DNA of 64,000 bases from Croceibacterium soli (GTDB taxonomy: Bacteria > Pseudomonadota > Alphaproteobacteria > Sphingomonadales > Sphingomonadaceae), in contig NZ_WTYK01000008.1 in assembly GCF_009828065.1 (NCBI RefSeq), positions 1 through 64,000 of the forward strand, read 5' to 3'. Each line of letters opens with the position of its first letter. The stretch's first letter is position 1. The notes beneath the pieces are model-generated. The model saw nothing but the letters and a program-made list of their open reading frames with translations. It was not told the origin of the DNA and ran no database searches. Shown in pieces: positions 9,686-17,718 of this stretch. The position numbers were made by a program, and so were the translations under genes.

Positions 9686-10986
9686 GCGGCCTTCCCCAGC
9701 GGCCTCCTGGCGAACATCCCGAAACCGGCAATGAGCGCGTAGCAGAGCGCCGGCAGGATCAGCGCGAAGGCGAGGCTGCCGGAGATGTCGGCCAGCCAGC
9801 CGGTGAGCGGTGGGATCACCGCGCCGCCCACGATGGCGACGCAGATCACCCCCGATCCGTCGGCCGCGCGGGGGCCGAGACCCTCGCTCGCCAGGGTGAA
9901 GATCGTCGGGAACATGATCGAGTTCATCAGGCCGACGGCGAGCAGCGAGTATCCCGATACGACCCCGGTCGTATTGGCCGAGATGGCAATCAGCGCGATG
10001 GCGGCAAGGGCGTTGAAAGCCAGCACCTTCCCTGGGCTCACGACCCGCAAGATGCCCGATCCGATGAAGCGCCCGACCAGCGCCCCGCCCCAGTAGAGCG
10101 CGATCAGCTTGCCCGCCGCTTCTTCGCCGAGGTCGAGCACGTCGGCTTGCATCAGGTAGTTGACGATCAGGGAGCCGATCGCGACTTCGGCCCCGACGTA
10201 AAGAAAGATCGACGCTGCGCCGTAGCCGAACCGCGGCCGCTTCAGGAGCTGGAACCCGCCGAGAAGGTTCCCGGGCTCGTGCCGCTCTCCCTGCAGGCGA
10301 TGGCGGAACAGCCACACGGCGCCTGCCACCACAGCCAGCGCCAGGGCGAGGCCGAGGTAGCCGTTGACGATCGCCTGGCTCTCGGCGGTCTGATACGCCC
10401 GCAGGGCTGGGCCGGAGAGTTCCGCCGCGCTCACGGTCGCGAGGCTGCCCAGGATCAGGATCGAGCCGAAGTACGGAAAGACCGTCGTGCCCAGCGAGTT
10501 GAACGCCTGGGCGAACGTCAGCCGGCTGTGCGCGGTGCGCGCCGGCCCGAGCAGCGAGATCAGCGGATTGGCGACGACCTGGACGATGGTGACGCCGCTC
10601 GCCAGCACGAACAGGGCCAGCAGGAACAGCCCGTAGACGGCGGTTTGCGAGGCGGGGATGAACAGCAGGCAGCCGGCCATCATCGTCAGCAGCCCGACCA
10701 CTGCCCCGCGCATGTAGCCGATCCGCTTCACCAGCGCCGCACCCGGCAGCGAGACCAGCAGGTACGCCCCGAAGAACGCTGACTGGATCAGCATCGCTTC
10801 GAAGTAGCTAAGCGTGAACAGCTCCTTGAGCTTCGGGATCAGCACGTCGTTGAGCGAAGTGATTCCGCCGAAGATGAAGAACAGCGCGAACACGAAGGGC
10901 GGCAGCCCCGGCGCGTTCACGTGGGTCCCCTCGTCCTCCAGCGGCAGCGGGTCGGTCGAGGAGGAGATCTGGGGAGCAATGGCCAT
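9682..10986 (-). CDS. FucP/GluP-type sugar MFS transporter
   Basis: A 434-residue major facilitator protein with 12 predicted membrane spans. It resembles the glucose/galactose/fucose proton symporter group, with FGGITSLNDVLIPKLKELF in the first helix and FGAYLLVSLPGAALVKRIGY after helix 2. It starts 10 bases after the GH3 stop. Co-transcription with a periplasmic GH3 glycosidase suggests that it imports the monosaccharide released by that enzyme. The exact sugar is not determinable here. Confidence 0.9.
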   Translation of the reverse strand: MAIAPQISSSTDPLPLEDEGTHVNAPGLPPFVFALFFIFGGITSLNDVLIPKLKELFTLSYFEAMLIQSAFFGAYLLVSLPGAALVKRIGYMRGAVVGLLTMMAGCLLFIPASQTAVYGLFLLALFVLASGVTIVQVVANPLISLLGPARTAHSRLTFAQAFNSLGTTVFPYFGSILILGSLATVSAAELSGPALRAYQTAESQAIVNGYLGLALALAVVAGAVWLFRHRLQGERHEPGNLLGGFQLLKRPRFGYGAASIFLYVGAEVAIGSLIVNYLMQADVLDLGEEAAGKLIALYWGGALVGRFIGSGILRVVSPGKVLAFNALAAIALIAISANTTGVVSGYSLLAVGLMNSIMFPTIFTLASEGLGPRAADGSGVICVAIVGGAVIPPLTGWLADISGSLAFALILPALCYALIAGFGMFARRPLGKAA

Positions 10987-10996
10987 GTCTGTCGCC

Positions 10997-12982
10997 TTAC
11001 TTTCTCACGATGCCCGCACCGCGGGAATAGAGCGGTTCCACGCTGTCGTCCGGAATACCCGGGTCCTGAGCCTCGACCGCAGCCATGGAACGCGGCAGCT
11101 CGAACGGCAATGTGCCGCGCGCCACTGCTTTCCCGAGCAGCACGTCGAGCACCGCTGCGTCGCTCGCCCCGAAGTTCGCGAGGATCACCGCCGCCTTGTC
11201 CTGCACGTTGGTGAGGATAGCCGGCCGGTCGAGGAAGATCGCCAGCGCCGTGGGCACATGCCGGCTCGCCTGCCTGAGCGCCTCGTACGCCGTATCGCCG
11301 TCGCGGAAGTCGAGCCGCCCTTCCTTGTAGCGGCTGCCGAAGAAGTGGTTCGGGTGCAGCATCTCCGAAGGCGCTTCCGAACGCACGATGGCGAAATCGG
11401 CATCGGCGGGGTCGCTCACCACGGTCAGACCGGCGCTTTCCGCCGCCGCCCGGTCCATTCCGAACAGCCAGACCTTCTTGCCTGCGGCTGGCCAGGTTCC
11501 GCGATCCTGCAGCAGCACTTGCGCCTCGCGCTGGACTTTGGCGGCGAGGGCGAGATCGTCGGGCGTGGCGATCAGGGCGTCGGCCTGGGCCGGATCGACG
11601 TAAGGGTTCTCGAACAGACCCAGGCGGAACTTCGGGATCAGCACGCGCCGGACCGACTCATTGAGCCGGCTCGCGGAGATCTCGCCAGCCTGAACCGCTT
11701 CGACCAGCGGCGCGACCTCATCGGTCCCGCCGAACTGGTCCAGGCCGGCCTGGAGCCCCTTCACATAGCGCTGCCGTACGGTGAGATCTTCGACACCCCA
11801 CGCGGTGGAGATATCCTCCGGCCGCTGCGGAGCTTCCGCCGTGGGGGCGCGGCAGCGCTCGTTACAATTGCGCGTGATCGCCCAATCGGACAGCACGAGC
11901 CCGTCGTATGCGAGCCGGCCGCGCAGGACATCGGTCAGGATCTGCCGGCTGAACCCGGGGCTGACCTCCTCGATCGGCTCGCCATCTAGCGTAGCGCCGA
12001 CCAGGATCGGGTAAGCCGGCATCAGCCCGGCGGCCTTGGCCTGGAAGGCACCGCGGAAGGCCGCGACATGCAACGCCAGCGCAGCGCCGGGCCGGGCGAA
12101 GCGGCCATAGTAGTTGTGCGCGTCGAAGCCCTCGGGCTGCGCCCCGTAGCCGACCCAGTGCTTGACCACGGTCGCCACGCCATTCGCCTGCAGTCCCTCG
12201 CTTCCGCCCTGCAGTCCGGCAACGTAAGCGCCGCCGAGCACGCTGGTCAGCTCCGCATCGCTGCCGAACGTGCCGCTGGTGCGGCCCCAGCGCGGCTCGG
12301 TCGCGAGATCGAGCTGCGGGGACAGCGCCATGTGGATGCCGACAGCGCGGTATTCCTTGCGGGCGATATCGCCGAAGCGCCTGACGAGTTCGGGATCGCG
12401 CAGGGCGGCGAAGCCGAGCAGCTCGGGCCACTGGGTCGTACCCGTGCCGCTTTCCGCCGCGCCAAGAACATATTGGAAGTGGCTGCGCGGGTCGGTGCTG
12501 ATCGTCAGCGGGATGCCGAGCCGGCTGCCCTCCGCCAGCTCCTGCACCGCGTTGTTCTGCGCGGCGAGCTCCGCGGGCGCGAGCGTCAGGCGCGTGATGA
12601 AGCTGGTGACATGCTTCTCCCCCACGAGCCTGGACAGAGCTTCGAGGTCGTAGCCGTCGGCGCGCCCGAGCACCCCGCCCTTCCCCGGCAAGGTCGAATG
12701 CATCAGCGCGCCGACTTTCTCGGCCACCGTCATGCGGCCGACCAGGTCCTCCGCCCGCTGCTCCGCCGGCAGGCGCCAGTCCTCGTAGGCGTTCAGCGTC
12801 CCGTCCCGGTTGAGATCGCGGAACTGAAGCCCTCCGACCCTCAGCAGCGGCTTCACCCGCGCGTCCAGAGGCGGCGACGCGCCGAGCGCGGACTCCGGCA
12901 CCCCGCTCTGCACGCAGGCTGCCGACACCAGCAGCGCGGCACCCGCCGCGAGGGGCTTCACGAAAGAACGCACCAACTTCAT
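10997..12982 (-). CDS. glycoside hydrolase family 3 (beta-glycosidase), exported
   Basis: A 661-residue GH3 enzyme. The N-terminus has a signal sequence ending in LLVSAAC, a relaxed lipobox, so it may be a lipoprotein or simply exported. The GH3 N-terminal barrel (about residues 85-390) contains VVKHWVGYG and the nucleophile Asp366 in GLVLSDW. A GH3 C-terminal domain follows and ends near residue 640. The fibronectin-III-like tail seen in many GH3 beta-glucosidases is absent. It lies 24 bases after the carboxylesterase and 10 bases before the sugar transporter, which together suggest removal of acyl groups and sugars from a plant glycoside or glycan. Confidence 0.92.
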   Translation of the reverse strand: MKLVRSFVKPLAAGAALLVSAACVQSGVPESALGASPPLDARVKPLLRVGGLQFRDLNRDGTLNAYEDWRLPAEQRAEDLVGRMTVAEKVGALMHSTLPGKGGVLGRADGYDLEALSRLVGEKHVTSFITRLTLAPAELAAQNNAVQELAEGSRLGIPLTISTDPRSHFQYVLGAAESGTGTTQWPELLGFAALRDPELVRRFGDIARKEYRAVGIHMALSPQLDLATEPRWGRTSGTFGSDAELTSVLGGAYVAGLQGGSEGLQANGVATVVKHWVGYGAQPEGFDAHNYYGRFARPGAALALHVAAFRGAFQAKAAGLMPAYPILVGATLDGEPIEEVSPGFSRQILTDVLRGRLAYDGLVLSDWAITRNCNERCRAPTAEAPQRPEDISTAWGVEDLTVRQRYVKGLQAGLDQFGGTDEVAPLVEAVQAGEISASRLNESVRRVLIPKFRLGLFENPYVDPAQADALIATPDDLALAAKVQREAQVLLQDRGTWPAAGKKVWLFGMDRAAAESAGLTVVSDPADADFAIVRSEAPSEMLHPNHFFGSRYKEGRLDFRDGDTAYEALRQASRHVPTALAIFLDRPAILTNVQDKAAVILANFGASDAAVLDVLLGKAVARGTLPFELPRSMAAVEAQDPGIPDDSVEPLYSRGAGIVRK

Positions 12983-13006
12983 TCTCCTATGCCGCCGAAC
13001 TGGGGC

Positions 13007-14569
13007 CTACTCGCCCGCGGCAGCCCGCTGCTCGCTGGCGGCCTCGGTCACGTCCAGACGCGCGCGCCACGGGTCGGGGCCACCCTGCGCTTCGCTCATC
13101 CCGAACAGCATGACCGGCCGGCTCTCGTCGTCATAGACCGGCCACTGCGGCAAAGTTGCGGCATTCGGATTGCCGGTCTGGGCGAAGTTGACGAAGTAGG
13201 CGCTCATGGTCGCCGCCATCGCATGGTCCTCCGGCGTCGTCTCGCCGGGATAGCGTGCCTCGATCGTCTTGAAGAAGAACGGGATCTCCGTCGCGTGAGG
13301 CAGCCCGGGCCACTCCGCGCGCATCGCTTGCGGCACATACCCCGCGCGGTAATGCCAGGCGGGCTGCCCCGCCTTGGTCATCTGCTGGACCATGTGTCGC
13401 GCCGGCTCGACCATCCCGGCATCGGCATTGATCGCCGCCTCCAGCTCTTTCCCGTCAAACCCGGCGTAAGCTTCGCGCGCCTGCTGCGCGAACTGGCCGA
13501 AACGCGCTTCGAACAGATCGCCTTCCGCCGGCGGTGCGAAGCCGATGTCGGCGGTGTTCGCGCCGGCCATGAACGGCACCGGAGCAGCGTTGCCGGCCCG
13601 GTACACGTCCGGCGGCGGAGCTTGCAGCAGGAACCCGTCGACCAGCGGCCCGGAGCTCGGAGCGACAGGCTTCTGGGCGATGCCGATCCCCGCGACCACC
13701 TTTTCGGCCGGCAATGCGCGGAGCTTTGCCAGCGCCTCCGGCCCCGTCCCTTCGACGCCGGCCCACTGAGCGAAGCCGAGCCCGGCGTCCTCCCCGTCAG
13801 GCCCGGCTTCCGATCGGACCGGCAGCTCGGCGCGCAGCCGCCGCCCGCCACCCGACATCACGATCGCCTTGTGGAACTTGCCCCGCGCCATCGGCGAAGC
13901 CATCATCATGCTCACGGAGCCGCCGCCCGCACTCTCGCCGAACACCGTGACATTGTTCGGATCCCCGCCGAAAGCGGCGATATTGCGCTGGACCCAGTCC
14001 AGTGCGGCGATCTGGTCGAGATAGCCGTAGTTGCCGAGCAGGCCGTTGTCCTCGTTCGCCTCGGTCAGCGCCGGGTGAGCGAAGAACCCGAACCGTCCGA
14101 GGCGGTAGTTGAAGCTGACCAGCACAACGCCCTGCCGCGCCAGCTCGGACCCGTCGTAGACTGCCGGAGAAGCGCCGCCGTTCACCAATCCGCCGCCGTA
14201 GATCCAGAACATCACCGGCAGCTTGTCGCCGGGCTGGGCGCCGGCCGGCCGCCAGACGTTCACGTAGAGGCAGTCTTCCGCCGGCGGAGTGCCGAGCGGG
14301 GCAGCGTCCCGCGCGAACGGGATCTGCATGCAATCGTTGCTGAACGCCGTCGCCTGCCGCACCCCCTGCCACGGCTTCACCGGCTGCGGGGCACGCCAGC
14401 GCAAGTCGCCAACCGGCGGCTGCGCGAAAGGGATGCCTTTCCACGAGGAGATGCCGCCCTCGGTCGCGCCCTCGACTCGGCCGCTGTCGATCGCCACGAC
14501 TTGTGCCGAAGCAGTTCCCCCGCCCACGCCCGCGAGCGCAATCCCGGCCATCAACGCCAGCTTCCACAT
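13007..14569 (-). CDS. type B carboxylesterase, exported
   Basis: A 520-residue alpha/beta hydrolase of the carboxylesterase type B family. The ATG at 14569 follows a GGAGAGGAAGCAGGT leader and gives a clean signal peptide ending in TASAQ near residue 21. An upstream in-frame start at 14635 would spoil it. The nucleophile is Ser213 in FGESAGGGS, the oxyanion-hole region is WIYGGGLVNGG, and the catalytic His is probably in LPHATEIPF. It is the first gene of the operon esterase, GH3, MFS, LacI. A role in deacylating a sugar ester before GH3 action is inferred. Confidence 0.9.
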   Translation of the reverse strand: MWKLALMAGIALAGVGGGTASAQVVAIDSGRVEGATEGGISSWKGIPFAQPPVGDLRWRAPQPVKPWQGVRQATAFSNDCMQIPFARDAAPLGTPPAEDCLYVNVWRPAGAQPGDKLPVMFWIYGGGLVNGGASPAVYDGSELARQGVVLVSFNYRLGRFGFFAHPALTEANEDNGLLGNYGYLDQIAALDWVQRNIAAFGGDPNNVTVFGESAGGGSVSMMMASPMARGKFHKAIVMSGGGRRLRAELPVRSEAGPDGEDAGLGFAQWAGVEGTGPEALAKLRALPAEKVVAGIGIAQKPVAPSSGPLVDGFLLQAPPPDVYRAGNAAPVPFMAGANTADIGFAPPAEGDLFEARFGQFAQQAREAYAGFDGKELEAAINADAGMVEPARHMVQQMTKAGQPAWHYRAGYVPQAMRAEWPGLPHATEIPFFFKTIEARYPGETTPEDHAMAATMSAYFVNFAQTGNPNAATLPQWPVYDDESRPVMLFGMSEAQGGPDPWRARLDVTEAASEQRAAAGE

Positions 14570-14629
14570 ACCTGCTTCCTCTCCCCGCCGCGGCTTGAAC
14601 TGCGCGAGCCGCTTGCGCCCCGGACATAA

Positions 14630-14643
14630 TGACATCGCTGTCA
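14630..14643. promoter_or_regulatory. LacI-family operator candidate
   Basis: The sequence TGACATCGCTGTCA is symmetric at 12 of 14 positions with the central CG typical of LacI-family sites. It lies 61 bases upstream of the carboxylesterase ATG, at the head of the operon whose last gene encodes a LacI-family regulator. Binding is inferred from position and form. Confidence 0.5.
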
Positions 14644-15042
14644 GCTGTCCAGAACGCGAGATTGCTTAGGGTTGCTTGCCATAGAGCTGCGCACTCAAAG
14701 CGGGCAACGCATGCGCTCAAATTCGGCCTCGCCGGCACTGTCAGTGTGCCATCGCGCAATTCTCTGTAGCTTCGCCTGCTGTCGCACATGGCGGAGGGCT
14801 GGCGGCGGACGGCTGCCATAATGACCGTAACACGGCGGAAGGCACTGCCACAGTGGGCCGAGCGCCGGGACTGCGAAGGCGAAGGCGTCAATCAGCAGCA
14901 ACAGCGGCCGACGGGCCTCAGCTTCTTATGCCAACTGTAGTGCAGCTCGAGCAGCGGGTGCTGCGTCAGTCTACAGCGGCGATCCGGGATATGGGCGTCA
15001 CCTGGACCGGGACGGGGATGGCATCGGCTGCGAGTGAGCTAA
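14644..15042. other. intergenic, no gene recognised
   Basis: Between the esterase operator and the DUF4236 remnant there are about 400 bases in which neither strand gives a recognisable protein or RNA gene. It presumably contains the esterase operon promoter and decayed sequence. Confidence 0.5.
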
Positions 15043-15055
15043 CGGGAGGACCCTT

Positions 15056-15187
15056 GTGCCGTTCTACATTCGTAAATCCATCAAGGCTGGGCCATTCCGC
15101 TTCAACCTGTCGAGAGCGGCATTGGCGTCTCAGCCGGGGTGACAGGGTTTCGTGTCGGCACGGGTCCGCGTGGACACTACGTTCAGC
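15056..15187 (+). pseudogene. DUF4236 gene remnant, frameshifted and truncated
   Basis: A GTG at 15056 with GGGAGGA upstream begins VPFYIRKSIKAGPFRFNLS, the start of DUF4236 proteins. A single-base deletion near 15115 breaks the frame and gives a stop at 15140-15142. In the restored frame the sequence continues IGVSAGVTGFRVGTGPRGHYVQ to about 15187, again matching the family, and then similarity ends abruptly. The remnant overlaps the 3' end of the opposite-strand NTF2-like gene. This was recognised by motif only, with no alignment run. Confidence 0.75.
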
Positions 15188-15675
15188 AGGCCGTCCGGCC
15201 CCACTTCAAGGACGGCGGTACCGAACATCTCGAAGGGCGCATCGTTCGGCCTGGTGTTCATCAGGCCGTTGTTGCGGCCGGTCACTCGCCAGCGCGAAGT
15301 AACCCTGCTCCCATCTTGATTCTGGAAGGTCTCGACGATGTAGAACCGAAAGTCGTTCACCTCCGACTGGAAGCGCCGCACCCACGCCTTGAACTTCTCT
15401 CGGCCGACGATGTCGTTGCCGCCCGACGTGATGACGAAATCGCTGTGGACGAGTCGGTCGATGGCATCCGGGTTGAGGCCCTGCCAGACCTCGTGCCAGA
15501 AGGCTTCAACGATCTCCACGCTCCTGCGGTTGTCGCCAGCGCAACCGGGACCTGGCGCGGGCAGATCAGCGGCTGATGATCCGGTAAGCGGAAGAATGGC
15601 GCCTGCCGCCGTGACTGCGCCGAGGCCACCAAGCCAAAGTTCACGACGGCTCAGCGCCAGCTGGTCATGCTTCAT
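15130..15675 (-). CDS. NTF2/SnoaL-like protein with Tat signal
   Basis: A 181-residue protein. The N-terminus SRRELWLGGLG (twin arginines at residues 10-11) followed by a hydrophobic stretch and an Ala cluster is a Tat export signal. The mature part from about residue 45 has the SnoaL/NTF2-like fold signature (VEAFWHEVWQGLNPDAIDRL, FVITSGG, FKAWVRRF). Function is unknown, and such domains act as small-molecule binders or isomerases. The last roughly 18 codons are antisense to the DUF4236 remnant, so the natural C-terminus has probably been lost or replaced. It is 25 bases from the SDR stop upstream. Confidence 0.75.
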   Translation of the reverse strand: MKHDQLALSRRELWLGGLGAVTAAGAILPLTGSSAADLPAPGPGCAGDNRRSVEIVEAFWHEVWQGLNPDAIDRLVHSDFVITSGGNDIVGREKFKAWVRRFQSEVNDFRFYIVETFQNQDGSRVTSRWRVTGRNNGLMNTRPNDAPFEMFGTAVLEVGPDGLLNVVSTRTRADTKPCHPG

Positions 15676-15700
15676 CTTCAGTCTCCGAGAGTTTGGCGTT

Positions 15701-16441
15701 TCAGATGATCCCGCCGTTGACCCGCAGCACCTGGCCGTTGATCCAAGCGCCGTCGGGTCCGGCGAGGAAGGCCACGGCATTGGCGATGTCCTCGGGCTGG
15801 CCGAGCCGTTCCAGCGGCGCGAGCTTGGCGAGAGATTCGATCACCTGTTGCGGTTTGCCGTCGAGGAACAATGCGGTGGCGGTCGGCCCGGGGGCGACGG
15901 CGTTGACGGCGATGTTCCGGCCCCGCAGCTCCTTGGCGAGGACGTGGGTCATCGCCTCGACGCCTGCCTTGGTGGCGGCATAGACCGCATAGGTCGGCTG
16001 ATAGAGGCCGACGACGCTGGAGGAGAGATTGACGATCCGTCCTCCCCAGCGCAGCCGCTTCGCCGCTTCCCGTAGCGTGTTGAAGCTGCCCTTGAGATTA
16101 GTCGCCACCTGGGAGTTGAACAAGGCATCGTCGCTGTCGGCGATGCTCGCCAGCTTCATGATGCCGGCATTGTTGACCAGCACGTCGACGCCGCCGAACG
16201 CAGTCTGCGCCGCATCGAACATGCGGGCCACAGCGGCTGGGTCACTGATGTCGGCCTGGGCGGCGATGACCTTGCCGCCGGCCGCATCAATCTTGGACAC
16301 CAGCGCCTCGGCTTCCGCCGCACGTCCGGCATAATTGATGACGACGGTGAAGCCGTCCGCCGCAAGCCGCTTCGCGATCGCAGCGCCGATCCCTCGGGAC
16401 GCGCCGGTGACGATCGCAACCTTGCTTGTGTCTCCATCCAC
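15701..16441 (-). CDS. short-chain dehydrogenase/reductase
   Basis: A 246-residue classical SDR. The NAD(P)-binding motif TGASRGIG is at residues 12-19, NNAG at 90-93, and the catalytic Ser/Tyr/Lys is represented by SSS near 140 and Y154-A-A-T-K158. It ends with the common VNGGII. The start is a GTG at 16441 with an AGGAGGAGA ribosome site. A divergent LysR gene lies 125 bases away, so it is probably controlled by that regulator. Substrate unknown. Confidence 0.92.
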   Translation of the reverse strand: MDGDTSKVAIVTGASRGIGAAIAKRLAADGFTVVINYAGRAAEAEALVSKIDAAGGKVIAAQADISDPAAVARMFDAAQTAFGGVDVLVNNAGIMKLASIADSDDALFNSQVATNLKGSFNTLREAAKRLRWGGRIVNLSSSVVGLYQPTYAVYAATKAGVEAMTHVLAKELRGRNIAVNAVAPGPTATALFLDGKPQQVIESLAKLAPLERLGQPEDIANAVAFLAGPDGAWINGQVLRVNGGII

Positions 16442-16566
16442 CTTCGTTCTCCTCCTGCTAGAGCCGCCCTGTCGAGCGGGTGCAGGACAGGTACTCTCTG
16501 GAGGCCTGGAGATAATCAGGCTAAAATGGCCAACTCTGTTCTAGAAACGCAAACAATAGAGCGACT

Positions 16567-17466
16567 ATGGATCGTATCGATGCAATGCGGCTGTTCACGC
16601 GGGTGGCCGACCGACGCAGCTTCACCGAGGCTGCCCATGACCTCGGAATTCCTCGATCGACCGCCACCCAGGTGATCCAGCAGCTGGAGTCCCGTCTCGG
16701 CGTCAGCCTGCTCCAGCGCACCACGCGAACGGTCCGGCCGACGCTGGATGGGGAAGCCTATTATCGGCGCTGCCTGGCCATTCTCGACGATATCGAGGAT
16801 GCGGAAGGCGCGTTTCGCGGAGCGGCGCCGAAGGGGATGCTGCGGGTCGAGGTGCAGGGGACGATCGCGCGGCACTTCCTGCTGCCGGACCTTCCCGACT
16901 TCCTCGAAGCCTATCCGGGCATTGAGATCGCCATGAGCGAAAGCGACCGCTGGGTGGACGTGATCCGCGAAGGTGTCGACTGCGTGCTTCGCTACGGGTC
17001 GCTGCCGGATAGCGACCTGGTCGCCAGGAAGGTCGCCACCCTCGAGCGTATCACCTGCGCCGCGCCCGCCTATCTAAGGCGATATGGTCGACCGCAAACG
17101 CCCGACGATCTCGTCCATCATCGCGCGGTTGGAATCCGCCTCGTCACGACCGGAGCGCTCACCCCGTTCGAATTCGTGCACGCCGGGAGCGTGAAGCAGG
17201 TGGAACTGAGCACGCCCTTCTCGGCTACCGGTACGGAAACCTTCCGCAGCGCCGTCCTGTTGGAACTTGGGCTTGCACAGATGCCGGTCTTCCACGTCGA
17301 GCGCGACCTCGCTGAAGGGAAGCTCGTACGCGTGCTCGCCGACTACAAGGTCCCCTCGGCTCCTGTGTCGGTGCTCTATCCGCGCAGTCGGCAGTTATCC
17401 CCGCGCGTGAGGCTCTTCATTGATTGGGTTGTCCAGCGCTTCGCGGGTTCGCGCAGCGCGCCCTAG
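16567..17466 (+). CDS. LysR-family transcriptional regulator
   Basis: A 299-residue regulator with an N-terminal LysR helix-turn-helix (RIDAMRLFTRVADRRSFTEA onward) and a C-terminal substrate-binding domain. Its DNA-binding helices and LLQRTTRTVRPT wing are typical of the DsdA/AaeR-like LysR group abundant in sphingomonads. It is divergent from the SDR. A TTCTAGAA palindrome in the shared spacer near 16541 is a possible operator. Confidence 0.92.
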   Translation: MDRIDAMRLFTRVADRRSFTEAAHDLGIPRSTATQVIQQLESRLGVSLLQRTTRTVRPTLDGEAYYRRCLAILDDIEDAEGAFRGAAPKGMLRVEVQGTIARHFLLPDLPDFLEAYPGIEIAMSESDRWVDVIREGVDCVLRYGSLPDSDLVARKVATLERITCAAPAYLRRYGRPQTPDDLVHHRAVGIRLVTTGALTPFEFVHAGSVKQVELSTPFSATGTETFRSAVLLELGLAQMPVFHVERDLAEGKLVRVLADYKVPSAPVSVLYPRSRQLSPRVRLFIDWVVQRFAGSRSAP

Positions 17467-17548
17467 ATCAGCATCAAAGGTTTTGGGCGCGGCCGCTCTG
17501 CTCGAAAAAAGATGTCTGCTTACACGGTTGGTCCACCGGAAACCGACA

Positions 17549-17564
17549 GTCCGCTCCCGGCCCA
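17549..17564 (+). repeat. dispersed 16-mer GTCCGCTNNCGGCCCA, copy 1
   Basis: The sequence GTCCGCTCCCGGCCCA lies in the spacer after the LysR gene. Two further copies with the same fixed positions occur at 21890 and 23303, and shorter GTCCGCT variants lie in neighbouring spacers. Confidence 0.5.
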
Positions 17565-17718
17565 ATTGCCGCATCAGAGGAAACGGTCTGCTACCGGCCG
17601 AAATTGGATCCCTGGAAACGGATCATCCTCGCGCGGCGGCTACATCGGCCCTGAAGCTCGGACGGCTACACCCAGCCACGCTTGACACAAGCCCACCGCA
17701 CGGCATTCAGGCTTCTTT

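Noticed and set aside
15139-15576. Plus-strand frame starting MTGFRVGTGPRGHYV as a gene
   Set aside because: Only its first residues match DUF4236 (the remnant). The rest is antisense to the NTF2-like gene.
17682-17710. TTGACA followed by ATTCAG as a sigma-70 promoter for the cNMP/TrxR fusion
   Set aside because: The -35 is good but the -10 is poor and would leave only about 10 bases before the start codon. It is not strong enough to annotate.
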